A stretch of DNA of 53,527 nucleotides from Paracoccus onchidii (GCF_028294535.1 NZ_JAQBIE010000025.1:1-53527), one strand, 5' to 3'. Numbered from the stretch's first letter, positions 8,952 through 17,227 are shown. Notes: generated by a model from the sequence alone, not told the origin. Made by a program: numbers and translations.

Positions 8952-9473
8952 TCAGCGCCCATCGACCTCTGGCGTCGCCGCTGGCCCGCCTTCCAGATCG
9001 GCGATCAGCGCCTTCATCTCCGCGATTTCCAGAGTCTGCGCCTCGATGATGCTGTCCGCCAGCGCCCGGACGCGAGGATCCGAGATATCCGCACGGGTGG
9101 ATGTCAGGATCGCAATGGAATGATGCGGAATCATCGCCTTCATCCAGGCGGTATCATCGACCGTTGCCTGACTGCGGACCAGAAACAGGCCAAGCGCAAA
9201 TGCCAGAATCGAAACGCCCGCGACGATCAAATTGGCACGCGGACTGCGATACATCCCCAGCATGAAGGCCAACATGATCAGCGCCATGGCACCGCCCATG
9301 TAGAGCGCCATCCACATCCGGGTCTGGCTGAAAAAGACGTGATCGATCGCCCAGGTGTTCAGATACATCAACCCGAACATGATGACCGTCGAGGTGACGA
9401 TCATCGCCGCAAAACGGCCATAGCTTCCGCCGCTCAGGCTTCCGTGGCTGTTGTGTTGATCAGAATGATCCAT
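8952..9473 (-). CDS. DUF305-family membrane protein
   Basis: This 173-residue protein has a His-rich cytoplasmic start (MDHSDQHNSHG), three or four hydrophobic segments (about 22-45, 52-75 and 80-100), and a C-terminal DUF305-like helical domain with MIPHHSIAI near residue 120. The HH motif and helix pair resemble ferritin-like or DUF305 metal-handling proteins found in copper and silver islands. It lies 24 bases after the DsbA-like gene in the same operon. Confidence 0.8.
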   Translation of the reverse strand: MDHSDQHNSHGSLSGGSYGRFAAMIVTSTVIMFGLMYLNTWAIDHVFFSQTRMWMALYMGGAMALIMLAFMLGMYRSPRANLIVAGVSILAFALGLFLVRSQATVDDTAWMKAMIPHHSIAILTSTRADISDPRVRALADSIIEAQTLEIAEMKALIADLEGGPAATPEVDGR

Positions 9474-9497
9474 GACGTTGTCCTTTCGTGAAATATG

Positions 9498-10115
9498 TCA
9501 GTTGCGCCGCGCGGCCGCGACAAGTTCGGCCAGTTTCGCTGACGAAATGGCGCCAAAGCGCGAATCCGATCCGGCGATGAAGGTGGGTGTGCCGACAAGC
9601 CCCATCGCCTCGGCCAGCGCATTGGACTTCTGGATATGTTGGGCAATCTCCAGGCCGCCCATATCGCGCTGCAACTGCTGAGTGTCTAAACCCATGGATC
9701 GCGCGACACGCAGGACGCTGGCCCTTTCGGCCCGGGGTTTCTGACTCAACAGGACGCGATGAAAGTCGGCGTAGCGGCCCTGCTTGCGTGACGCCAGCGC
9801 CGCGCGGGCCGCGAAAACCGAACCCTCGCCAAAGACCGGCCATTCCCGCATCACCATCCGCAAGCCGGGATCGGCTCCTAACACGGCATCCACCACTGGC
9901 ATCATCGCACGGCAGAACTGGCAGTTATAGTCGAAGAACTCGATCAGAGTCGCATCGCCGTCAGGATTGCCGAAGATCGGCGCATTCGCGTCATGTTCAA
10001 GCTGCCTGCGGAATTCGGGTGGAAGCGAATGACCAGCCCAAGATAGGCGCGGTGCGATGGCCATCGCCGGGGCGGTAAGGGCCAGGGTCAGGATCATGCG
10101 TCGCTGAAACATCAT
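9498..10115 (-). CDS. DsbA-family thiol:disulfide oxidoreductase, periplasmic
   Basis: This 205-residue protein has a signal peptide (about 1-27) and a thioredoxin fold of the DsbA/BdbD type with the active site CQFC (Cys65, Cys68) and the cis-proline loop VGTPTF near 174. It lies ten bases after the multicopper oxidase stop. The likely role is oxidising or repairing periplasmic thiols damaged by copper; the substrates are not evident. Confidence 0.88.
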   Translation of the reverse strand: MMFQRRMILTLALTAPAMAIAPRLSWAGHSLPPEFRRQLEHDANAPIFGNPDGDATLIEFFDYNCQFCRAMMPVVDAVLGADPGLRMVMREWPVFGEGSVFAARAALASRKQGRYADFHRVLLSQKPRAERASVLRVARSMGLDTQQLQRDMGGLEIAQHIQKSNALAEAMGLVGTPTFIAGSDSRFGAISSAKLAELVAAARRN

Positions 10116-10125
10116 GTCACTCCCG

Positions 10126-11622
10126 TCACGCCGAGACCGCGAACGTCGTCATCATGCCGCTGGCAAGATGCGGCATGTGGTGACAATGCAGCATCCATTC
10201 CGCCGCCTCGCCCGCATCCAGCGCCACCGTGACCATCGACATGGGCGGCACATAGACCGTGTCGCGCAATGCACCGGAAAACCGTCTGCCATTGATCGCG
10301 ACAACTTGGAAATGATGGCCATGCAGATGCATGGGATGGCCCATCATCGACATGTTGTGGAACATGATCTCGACCCGCTGGCCTGTTTTGGCCGTAACCG
10401 GAATCCGATCCTCGAACACGCTGTCGTTGATGGTCCAGCGATAGGGCTGCATCTGCCCGCCCAGCATCACCATGGGTGATGCATCGGCAACTCGTTCCGT
10501 CAGCGGAGCAACGGCCCGCAAGGCGGCTTCCTGTGCAAGGTCGATATCGAATGCAGGTGCGGCCTCGTCTGCCATTCCAAGCATGACCGGCACCTTGGCG
10601 CCAGCGGTCGCAAGGATAAGGCCGGTGCGCTCCTGCGCGCCTTCGCGCAGAGCAAGGATCGGCCATGCGCCGCCTCCGGTGGGCAGGTCAAGCTCGATAT
10701 CCAGGCGCTGCCCCATGGCCAGACCAAAGCGCGTTCCTGGCAAGGGCTGCACCGGCTGGCCATCCACCGCAACAAGCCGACCCGGAACCTCGCCGCTGTC
10801 GAGCCAGAATACCGTGGCCGCAGCCCCGTTGATGACCCGCAGCAGGACCCGGCCACCCTTTTCTACCCGCACAACTTCCGGGTCGCTCAAGGTGCGGTCA
10901 TTCACCAGATAGGCATCGAAATCGAAGTCGTTCAGATCCATCTGCATCCCGGTCATGCCGGGCATGGACATGCCGCTCATTTCCGACATCACATTCATGG
11001 CCATGCCGCCCCCCATGTCATGACCGGCATGGGGATCGGCTGGTTGCGACATTTCGGCTTCGGCGGCCTCGTCATGCCCCTTTCCCGAGCGGATTTCGTC
11101 CAGCACCTCTTCCGGCGGGCGGAAGGAAAAGTCATGCAGGAACATGGTGACCTCTTGCCGATCAGCTCGCAGATCCTCGGGGCGGCGGACGATCAGGGGT
11201 GCGGCCAGCAACTGCATCTCCTGAATGGGCACATGGCTGTGCATCCAGTGCGTGCCTGCTGCGGCCTCAAAATCATAGGCACGCGTCTCTCTTGGCTGCA
11301 GCAGCGGCATCGGCATATCGGGAACGCCGTCCTGTGCGTTCGGCGGGATCTGTCCATGCCAATGAATGATCGTCGGCTCGGCCAGATCATTGGTCAGATC
11401 CAGCAAGAAACGCTGGCCGGGGTCCAGTGTCAGCCCGGGCGTTCCGTTGCCGTTGATCAGCCCGAAAACCGTGGCGGCGCGGCCATCGATGTCAAGCGTG
11501 CGCGTCGTTGCCTGCAATGCCAGCGCGGCTGGCTGCGCAAAGCCCGTGCGCGGGACGGCAAAAGCTGCGGCCATGGCAGCGGATGCGGTCAGAAAGCCGC
11601 GGCGATTCAGCGTGCATGTCAT
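10126..11622 (-). CDS. Periplasmic multicopper oxidase (CopA/CueO-like)
   Basis: This 498-residue enzyme has a twin-arginine signal (NRRGFLTASAAMAAAFA). All four copper-ligand motifs are present: HWHGQIPPN, HSHVPIQEM, HPMHLHGHHFQ and HCHHMPHLASGM. A Met-rich stretch at about 205-235 (MGGGMAMNVMSEMSGMSMPG) is the copper-binding insert typical of CopA and CueO proteins. The enzyme should oxidise Cu(I) to the less toxic Cu(II) in the periplasm. It heads an operon with the DsbA-like, DUF305 and L,D-transpeptidase genes, preceded by one small protein. Confidence 0.93.
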   Translation of the reverse strand: MTCTLNRRGFLTASAAMAAAFAVPRTGFAQPAALALQATTRTLDIDGRAATVFGLINGNGTPGLTLDPGQRFLLDLTNDLAEPTIIHWHGQIPPNAQDGVPDMPMPLLQPRETRAYDFEAAAGTHWMHSHVPIQEMQLLAAPLIVRRPEDLRADRQEVTMFLHDFSFRPPEEVLDEIRSGKGHDEAAEAEMSQPADPHAGHDMGGGMAMNVMSEMSGMSMPGMTGMQMDLNDFDFDAYLVNDRTLSDPEVVRVEKGGRVLLRVINGAAATVFWLDSGEVPGRLVAVDGQPVQPLPGTRFGLAMGQRLDIELDLPTGGGAWPILALREGAQERTGLILATAGAKVPVMLGMADEAAPAFDIDLAQEAALRAVAPLTERVADASPMVMLGGQMQPYRWTINDSVFEDRIPVTAKTGQRVEIMFHNMSMMGHPMHLHGHHFQVVAINGRRFSGALRDTVYVPPMSMVTVALDAGEAAEWMLHCHHMPHLASGMMTTFAVSA

Positions 11623-11693
11623 ATGAGTAATCCATCAAACCCCGTGGGGCGAACAATGTTCGGCACCTTGAACAGGTGCGGCAAATCAGGTGT

Positions 11694-12044
11694 TCAGATG
11701 GATTTCGGAGGGCGGTATCCGGGGCCGACCAGACGGCCCTCACGTGTCACCGCTATAGAGTGCCATTTCAGCGAATGCTCGGTCTCAACAGGCGCAAGTT
11801 GCGCGGCAGCAAGCCAGGGCGTAGGTGTGCCGACACATACAATCGCACAGGCATCGGTCATATCGTGCCGAGAAGGCTCTCCCGAATAACCGTGCTCATG
11901 CCCGGCTGTGTCGCCGGGATGGCTGATCGAAGCGACAACTTGATCGGTCGGCAGTCCGGCTGGGCCAGCACTTTGCCCATGCTGCGTCGCGCCCGCCAAC
12001 ACGAGCAGAACAACAAGCAGAGAACATATCGCGCGGCACATCAT
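11694..12044 (-). CDS. Small secreted copper-island protein, unknown function
   Basis: This 116-residue protein has a signal peptide (ICSLLVVLLVLAGATQ) and a His-containing middle (HPGDTAGHEHGY, HDMTDACAIVCVG). It resembles the small DUF2946-like proteins often placed first in copper operons, but I am not certain of the family. It is the first gene of the minus-strand multicopper oxidase operon, 71 bases ahead of the oxidase, and is divergent from the integrase. Confidence 0.6.
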   Translation of the reverse strand: MMCRAICSLLVVLLVLAGATQHGQSAGPAGLPTDQVVASISHPGDTAGHEHGYSGEPSRHDMTDACAIVCVGTPTPWLAAAQLAPVETEHSLKWHSIAVTREGRLVGPGYRPPKSI

Positions 12045-12173
12045 GTGGTTGAGTTGGAACCTATGAAACTAGCTTGACAATAAGCAGGACAGGCTCTCGT
12101 TGCAATTCACGGAGTAATCAACAGAGGGTGTAGGTTTTTCCCTTCTGAGCCATTGACCGGCAGCCCTCCCCCT

Positions 12174-12207
12174 AGGTTCTGCCACCTTCCGCCTCCCTGC
12201 CGGTCCT
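12174..12207. repeat. Duplicated leader repeat, copy 1 (before int)
   Basis: Thirty-four bases match 14546-14579 at 31 positions, with an exact 23-base core at 12181-12203 and 14553-14575. The block also carries the right arm of the inverted repeat GACCGGCAG (12155-12163) / CTGCCGGTC (12197-12205). Both copies lie about 100 bases ahead of a start codon. Confidence 0.75.
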
Positions 12208-12278
12208 GGCGCTGATGTATGACTTGCCATACGCGCGAGGCTGAGCCTCATGTGGGATGCAAGAAGGAGGCGCTTGGC

Positions 12279-13550
12279 ATGGTGAAGCGATTGAGGTTAA
12301 ACGAGAAAACGGTGCGGGAGGCGGCACCGGAACCGGGCCGGGACTATCAGATTTTTGACAGCGAGGTGCGGGGGTTTGCCATCTGCATCTACCGTTCCGG
12401 CAACCGGGCCTTCACGCTGGATTACCGCCATGCCGGACGCCAGCGGCGGATGACGTTGGGGCGCTGGCCGGAATGGTCGACGGCTGCCGCGCGGGAACGG
12501 GCCAAGGAGTTGCGCCGCGATATCGATGCCGGGGGCGATCCGCTGGGCGCGAAGAAAGACGGGCGTGAGGCGCCCCGGTTCAAGGATCTGGTTGACCGCT
12601 ATACCGAGGTGCATCTGCCCAATCTTGCGAAGACCAATGCGTCCGATCAGCGCTCCATGCTGACCAAGCTGGTCGGGCCGGACTGGAACAACAGGCTCGT
12701 CACGGAAATCACGCCCTATGATGTCGAAAAGCTGCTGAACCGGATCGCCGAGGGCCGGTGTCGTCCCCATAAGGCAAAGCCGAACAACCGGGCAAGGAAG
12801 CTGCAGGGCGCAAAGCCGACGCCGGTGCGCGCCAACCGCGTCGGTGAGGTGCTTCGAAAGATGTTCACCTATGCGCAGGGCTGGGGCTGGCGGGAGGATA
12901 ACCCGGCCTCTGGCTTCCGCCGCCGGATCGAGAACCCGCGCGAGCGGTTTCTGTCGCAGGACGAAATCCGGAAGCTTGCTACCGCGCTGGACGCGGCCGA
13001 GGATCGGCGCGCGGCGGATATCATCCGGCTCTGCATGCTGACCGGCGCGCGGGTCGGCGAGGTCCGGCAGGCGCGGTTCGAGCATTTCAACCTTGAACAT
13101 CTGAGCTGGTCAAAGCCCGCCAGCATGACCAAGCAGCGCAGGATTCACCGGCTGCCGATCTCGGACGAAGCCGCAGCCATTGTTCGCCAAAGGCAACTGC
13201 TGGTGCCGCGCGGCTGCTCATACCTGTTTCCGGGCGATGTGCCCGGCCAGCCTGTGAAGGAAATCCGCCGCTTCTGGCATCAGATCCAGAAGCAGGTGAA
13301 CATTCCCGATGTCCGCATTCACGACTTGCGCCACACCTTCGCCTCGCTACTGGTCAGTGGCGGTGCGTCACTGGAAATGATCGGAAAGCTCTTGGGTCAC
13401 AGCCAGACGCAGACCACTGCGCGCTATGCCCATCTGATGGACTCGCCGCTGCGCGCCGGGGTCGATGCCGTGGCCAGCGCCTTCCGGCCAAAGCCGGTGC
13501 TGGTGCATGATGCCGGGGCGCAAGATGATCAGGCGCGCAAAAGCGCCTGA
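12279..13550 (+). CDS. int: Tyrosine integrase, P4/DUF4102 type
   Basis: This 423-residue protein has an N-terminal DUF4102-like arm-binding domain (about 1-100), a core-binding SAM-like domain (about 105-210) and a catalytic domain. The active-site residues are Arg258 (TGARVGEV), His348 and Arg351 (HDLRH), a GHSQ His near 374, and the nucleophile Tyr383 (ARYAHL). I place the start at the ATG at 12279 because AAGGAGG (12264-12270) precedes it; a longer frame opens at 12219. Integrases of this type commonly use tRNA 3' ends, which fits the tRNA-Met half at the right end. The gene lies 12 kb from the left att, not next to it, because the metal block separates them. Confidence 0.93.
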   Translation: MVKRLRLNEKTVREAAPEPGRDYQIFDSEVRGFAICIYRSGNRAFTLDYRHAGRQRRMTLGRWPEWSTAAARERAKELRRDIDAGGDPLGAKKDGREAPRFKDLVDRYTEVHLPNLAKTNASDQRSMLTKLVGPDWNNRLVTEITPYDVEKLLNRIAEGRCRPHKAKPNNRARKLQGAKPTPVRANRVGEVLRKMFTYAQGWGWREDNPASGFRRRIENPRERFLSQDEIRKLATALDAAEDRRAADIIRLCMLTGARVGEVRQARFEHFNLEHLSWSKPASMTKQRRIHRLPISDEAAAIVRQRQLLVPRGCSYLFPGDVPGQPVKEIRRFWHQIQKQVNIPDVRIHDLRHTFASLLVSGGASLEMIGKLLGHSQTQTTARYAHLMDSPLRAGVDAVASAFRPKPVLVHDAGAQDDQARKSA

Positions 13551-13577
13551 CCAAACGTCGGCCTCTCGCAACGGGCG

Positions 13578-14174
13578 CTATGGGGTTTCCCGCAGCGCCC
13601 GCCAGATCGGGGTCAGTCGCCTTCGGATCGTACTCTCATCAGGTATCTCGCGACCCGGAGAGGTCTTTGCGAACCAGTCCTGAACTTCCGCAACCCATTC
13701 ACCCTGCGTTGCAGGCAGGCCATCCTCGTGCAGACGGACCATCTGCGAGATATAAAGACCTTCCCAGTCATAGCGGGATGGCGCACCGCCCGGATCTGCC
13801 GCACGCTTGGCGAGACCGTGGGCAATCTCGAACTCGTAAACCTCACTCGCGAGGATCAGCAGGTCGGAGGGTTCGACGGTGATGTGATTTTCGGGATCCG
13901 CGATCATCACCCAGTCCTTCTGGCCAATTGGTCGAACCCGCCGGATCACGCGGCGTTGCGGCCCGCTGGCCCAGCGCCGGAACATGCTGAGGATATCGAC
14001 CACGGGCACCACGACCAGCCCTGACAGAATCGTCCCGTTCTGCTGGATCGGCTCGATCGCCATGACGACCTCGGGCTTTCCGTTGATGGCCCAACCCGCC
14101 AGATCGTCGAGGCTGCAATCCCATCTGATCGCAACTTCCTGAACCGTGAAAAACGTGCGTTGCGGCAATCCCAT
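13578..14174 (-). CDS. Hypothetical prophage protein
   Basis: This protein of about 198 residues starts at the ATG at 14174, which has a GGGAGAC ribosome site, rather than the longer frame to 14654. It opens with MGLPQRTFFTVQEVAIRWDC, which could be a short helix-turn-helix (VQEVAIRWDCSLDDLAGW). A beta-rich middle follows, then a C-terminal helical segment with ESTIRRRLTPIWRAL. I recognise no named family. It converges on the integrase with 27 bases between the stops. Its place opposite the early operon, beyond a LexA box, is where a lysogeny regulator might sit, but nothing in the sequence proves that role. Confidence 0.6.
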   Translation of the reverse strand: MGLPQRTFFTVQEVAIRWDCSLDDLAGWAINGKPEVVMAIEPIQQNGTILSGLVVVPVVDILSMFRRWASGPQRRVIRRVRPIGQKDWVMIADPENHITVEPSDLLILASEVYEFEIAHGLAKRAADPGGAPSRYDWEGLYISQMVRLHEDGLPATQGEWVAEVQDWFAKTSPGREIPDESTIRRRLTPIWRALRETP

Positions 14175-14387
14175 CTTCTTTCGTCTCCCTGCTCGTAGGC
14201 GCTGGGCTGCCCTTCTTCCGATCCCAAAGCGCCTTGCCTCAATCCTCTCGCGCGCAGACACAGCTTTCCCGATCACGGGCCTTGCAAAGGCTCGCGTCGC
14301 TCGACCGCATCCGGCGTGATTGGCCGACTTCTTCACCACCAGAACGAGACTTGTCCAGACGATTTCACTGGGGACAACCGACTCTTT

Positions 14388-14402
14388 GTTCTTGACATGT
14401 TC
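14388..14402 (+). promoter_or_regulatory. LexA (SOS) box in the early control region
   Basis: GTTC-TTGACAT-GTTC matches the alphaproteobacterial LexA consensus GTTC-N7-GTTC exactly. A possible -35 hexamer (TTGACA, 14392-14397) is embedded in it, so bound LexA would block that promoter. I cannot see a good -10, so the transcription direction is uncertain. Confidence 0.65.
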
Positions 14403-14429
14403 CAGCCCGAACAAAGGCTGAATCTGACA

Positions 14430-14465
14430 CCGGCGACCGGCAGAAGGGGTTCTGCCGGTCGCCGG
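14430..14465. terminator. Perfect 16-bp hairpin, terminator-like
   Basis: CCGGCGACCGGCAGAA and its exact reverse complement are separated by a GGGG loop and followed by ATTTTG. This is the strongest hairpin I found in the window. It lies 28 bases downstream of the LexA box, so it may end or attenuate a short transcript. The T-tract is short, so a protein-binding site is the alternative. Confidence 0.55.
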
Positions 14466-14527
14466 ATTTTGCCTCTTGACAGCCTGTCTCGCAGTGCATG
14501 CGCATCGCCAAACCCAGCAAAACATGG

Positions 14528-14579
14528 GGTGGCATAACCTCCGGGAGGTTACGCCACCTTCCGCCTCCCTGCCGGGCCT
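14528..14579. repeat. Hairpin plus duplicated leader repeat, copy 2 (before the early operon)
   Basis: GGTGGCATAACCT (14528-14540) pairs with AGGTTACGCCACC (14546-14558), with one G-U pair and a CCGGG loop. The right arm runs into the second copy of the 34-base leader repeat (14546-14579), followed by CCTTTTT. A GATGCAAGA-(A/T)-GGAGGC ribosome-site block is also shared by the two leaders. Confidence 0.6.
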
Positions 14580-14645
14580 TTTTATGTGATTGTTCTTCTC
14601 CCCGTCAGCGGCCCGGTCCGGGCGATGCAAGATGGAGGCAAGAGC

Positions 14646-14906
14646 ATGACACAACCCATGAGTGCGGAACCGACGGTTGAACCGCGCCTGCTGCGCGGCT
14701 GGATCAGCCGCTACGATCTGGCGCAGGAGCTTGGCCTCACGGTCGATACGCTGGGGCGCTGGGAGCGGCGGCGGAAGGGTCCGGCCTGTGTCCGCGCCGG
14801 TCGCAAGATCTTTTACCGGATGAGCGTGGTGCAGGACTGGCTGCAGTCGCAGGAGATGCCGCGGGTCACCGACGCGAAACCCGGCAAGGCGCGGGGGCGG
14901 AAATGA
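14646..14906 (+). CDS. Excisionase/AlpA-like helix-turn-helix DNA-binding protein
   Basis: This 86-residue protein has a MerR/Xis-like winged helix (WISRYDLAQELGLTVDTLGRWERRRKGPACVRAGRKIFYR), the usual fold of excisionases and AlpA-like regulators, and a basic C-terminus (KPGKARGRK). The start at 14646 is chosen for the GGAGG at 14634-14638. It is the first of five tightly overlapping early genes and the likely recombination-directionality factor or early regulator; which of these it is cannot be decided from the sequence. Confidence 0.75.
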   Translation: MTQPMSAEPTVEPRLLRGWISRYDLAQELGLTVDTLGRWERRRKGPACVRAGRKIFYRMSVVQDWLQSQEMPRVTDAKPGKARGRK

Positions 14907-15172
14907 ACGCTATGTCCCAGATTCCCGATGCCGCTATCGATCATAGCTCTACGACCGATACTGCCTGCCCGCCGGACTGGCCCGCCCAGCGCCTCTCTGA
15001 GGCCCGGGGCATTGTCGCCGATTTCGTCCATCACCCGGACAGCCTGATCATCCTGGCCTGCCGCGCCATCGCCGCGCACAGCCCCGAAGATCAGGAACGC
15101 CGCGAGGCCTTGGCCCTTGCCGGTCTGCTGATCGCCGTGTCGAACCGCAAAGCGAAAGGTGGTGACGCATGA
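14903..15172 (+). CDS. Hypothetical early protein
   Basis: This 89-residue protein overlaps the previous gene by four bases (ATGA) and the next one likewise, so it is translationally coupled. It is largely helical (LSEARGIVADFVHHPDSLIILACRAIAAHS). I recognise no family. Confidence 0.6.
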   Translation: MNAMSQIPDAAIDHSSTTDTACPPDWPAQRLSEARGIVADFVHHPDSLIILACRAIAAHSPEDQERREALALAGLLIAVSNRKAKGGDA

Positions 15173-15567
15173 CCCGTCGAACACCCGAGGCCGATATCCA
15201 ACGCGCCATTGTCCACACATTGCGGATCGTCCTGCCCCGCGATGCCATCATCCACCATTCCGCCAATGAGGTCGGGTCGGGTGGCAAGGCCGCACGGCAG
15301 CGCCAGGCGATCCTGACCGGCATGGGCGTGTTTCCGGGCTTTGCCGATCTGGTCGTCCTGACTGGCGGGCAGGTGTTGTTTCTGGAGGTCAAAAGCCCGT
15401 CCGGCCGCCTCAGTCCGGCCCAGAGAGCGTTCCGCGACATGGTGAAGGCCCAAGGGTTCGGCTGGGCGCTGGTCCGCTCCGTCGAGGACGCGCTGGGCGC
15501 GCTCGCCGATCACGGCATCACGACGCGCGCCCAAGCGCTAAACCCGCGACGGAGGGCCTGCGCATGA
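15169..15567 (+). CDS. VRR-NUC domain nuclease
   Basis: This 132-residue stand-alone VRR-NUC protein belongs to the PD-(D/E)XK superfamily, with Glu7 at the start, Asp60 in PGFADLVV and Glu73-x-Lys75 in FLEVKS. Small proteins like this are common in phage early regions and are thought to act on branched or replication-intermediate DNA. It is embedded in a run of four-base overlaps. Confidence 0.88.
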   Translation: MTRRTPEADIQRAIVHTLRIVLPRDAIIHHSANEVGSGGKAARQRQAILTGMGVFPGFADLVVLTGGQVLFLEVKSPSGRLSPAQRAFRDMVKAQGFGWALVRSVEDALGALADHGITTRAQALNPRRRACA

Positions 15568-16529
15568 GCCACTACGCGACCAACTGGGCCATCCAGCAGC
15601 GCGGGCTGAAGCCCGCCACCAAGATCGTGCTCTGGCATCTCTGCGACCGTCACAATCCTGACTTCGGCTGTTTTCCGACCCAGGTGCGATTGGCCGCCGA
15701 TTGCGAGATGTCGGTGTCATCCCTGAATGACCATCTCCGGGCGCTGGAAGAGGCGCGGCTGATCCACCGCGTCCGGTGCCAGGATCCGCAGACGCATCGA
15801 CGCCAGGCAACCCGCTACATCCTCGGCTTCGAGGATCGATTTCCCGATCCGTCCGGCGGGGACGACGAGGACGATTCTGGCCCTGACGACGGCGATGACA
15901 GCGACGATCCATGTCCGGATTCCGGAGATGGAGCCATCTCCGAAAAATCCCCGAAGCCATCTCCGAATTTGGCCGGGTTCCATCTCCGAAATTCGGAGAA
16001 TAACCCTGTAAGAGAACCATTAAGGGAACCAGTAAAGGAGGAGGAGGGCTCGCGAGCGCGCGATGATCGATTTGAAGAGTTTTTTGGCGCGCTGCTCGAC
16101 GCCCTCGGTTTTGACACCAACGCCGGTCTTCCGGGCTGGTGGCAGGGCTGGCCGCCCCGCGAACATGTCCGTCGCTGGATTACCGATCTCGGCCTGACCG
16201 AGGACCGGATCGTCGCGGTGGCCCGCGACAGCCGCAGCACGCATCCCAATCCGCCGGACGGCCCGAGAGCACTGGACAGGGCCATGGAACGGGCGGCACG
16301 GAGCGCCGAGGCGAGGAAGCCCGCTGACGGCGACAAGCGGAGCAAGCGCGGCAACAAGCCTGCCGACGCGCGACGTGCCAGCATGGACGAGATCGCGGAT
16401 TTCTATGCCGGGCTGGTGAACGGGGATGGCTATCTGCCCTCCAATGCCATCTCGAACACCGTGCGCAATGCCATGCTGGAACGCGGCCTGGTCACGACCG
16501 AGCGGCTGCGAGAACGGGGCGTGGCATGA
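15564..16529 (+). CDS. Helix-turn-helix (HTH_36-type) protein, possible replication protein
   Basis: This 321-residue protein has a winged helix at residues 1-95 (KIVLWHLCDRHNPDFGCFPTQ, then SVSSLNDHLRALEEARLI). An acidic low-complexity linker follows (GDDEDDSGPDDGDDSDD) at about 110-130, then a C-terminal helical part. The layout is that of phage proteins annotated as replication initiator or O-like. If so, the phage origin may lie in or near this gene, but I see no iterons inside it. Confidence 0.65.
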   Translation: MSHYATNWAIQQRGLKPATKIVLWHLCDRHNPDFGCFPTQVRLAADCEMSVSSLNDHLRALEEARLIHRVRCQDPQTHRRQATRYILGFEDRFPDPSGGDDEDDSGPDDGDDSDDPCPDSGDGAISEKSPKPSPNLAGFHLRNSENNPVREPLREPVKEEEGSRARDDRFEEFFGALLDALGFDTNAGLPGWWQGWPPREHVRRWITDLGLTEDRIVAVARDSRSTHPNPPDGPRALDRAMERAARSAEARKPADGDKRSKRGNKPADARRASMDEIADFYAGLVNGDGYLPSNAISNTVRNAMLERGLVTTERLRERGVA

Positions 16530-17227
16530 GCATCCATTCCCGCTTCCCGAACCGCAGCACCACAGGCACCCGAACCAAACGCGCGCTGGGCGTCCAGCAG
16601 GTGCTGGAATGGGCCTTTCGCATGGAGAAGGCCCGGCTGGAACTGCCCGGGCCGCCCGACCCCGAACGCAGCGAAGGTCTCGGCTTCGGCCTCGAATACA
16701 TGCTGATGCAACGCGCCGCGCTGGGCTGCCGCATCGATGGCGGAAGGTACAAGCCAGACAGTTCCACCCACCAGGACGCCGAAGTCATCGCGGCTTGTGT
16801 CGCCGGACTGCCAACCTCACTCGGTGGCTTGCGCATGGCGATCCGCATCGCCGAACTGGCCCGGGCCGGCATGACACCGGATTGGATGCCCGGCGCTGTA
16901 CCACGCTGCGTGCCAATCGAGATGAAGCGCAATCAGCACGGCGAACGCGCGATCACCATCCCGGTGGGCACGACCCGTGTGCTGTCGCGCGGCAAGTGGC
17001 GGACGGTCGAACTCCGCGCCTGCCCGGTGACCTTCTCGCCGCATCCGGACCAGATCGCCGCCGCACGTCGCCACTACGAACATTGGTGGCTGGCGCTGGG
17101 CTGGGTGCGTGATGGGCTGATCGCGGGCGGCATGCTGCGGAGCATCGAGGTGACGGAGGTAATACCGAGGCGCGAGCCATGGGCGAGCCCGTCGAGCCGC
17201 GAACAGATCGGCAACAAAACAGTTTGA
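16526..17227 (+). CDS. Hypothetical early protein
   Basis: This 233-residue protein overlaps the HTH gene by four bases and ends the first early transcription unit. The middle (YMLMQRAALGCRIDGGR, SLGGLRMAIRIAELARAG) is helical, and a basic beta-rich segment follows (ITIPVGTTRVLSRGKWRTVELR). I recognise no named family; the coupling suggests a role in replication or regulation. Confidence 0.55.
   Translation: MSIHSRFPNRSTTGTRTKRALGVQQVLEWAFRMEKARLELPGPPDPERSEGLGFGLEYMLMQRAALGCRIDGGRYKPDSSTHQDAEVIAACVAGLPTSLGGLRMAIRIAELARAGMTPDWMPGAVPRCVPIEMKRNQHGERAITIPVGTTRVLSRGKWRTVELRACPVTFSPHPDQIAAARRHYEHWWLALGWVRDGLIAGGMLRSIEVTEVIPRREPWASPSSREQIGNKTV

Larger units (their letters stand above)
14175..14645. 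other. Non-coding divergent control region
   Basis: There is no gene here. The region between the leftward hypothetical gene and the rightward early operon holds a LexA-type box (14388-14402) and an 8-base dyad CTTTGTTC/GAACAAAG (14384-14391, 14409-14416). It also holds TTGACA hexamers at 14392 and 14476, two strong hairpins and the second copy of the duplicated leader. It looks like the lysis-lysogeny control region of the phage. Confidence 0.6.

Noticed and set aside
12139..12149. CCTTCTGAGCC near the integrase as an eroded internal att copy
   Set aside because: It matches the att core only if six bases are deleted; too short to support a third att site.
13578..14654. Full 358-codon version of the leftward hypothetical gene
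   Set aside because: The first 160 codons cross the control region with the LexA box and hairpins; the ATG at 14174 has a ribosome site.
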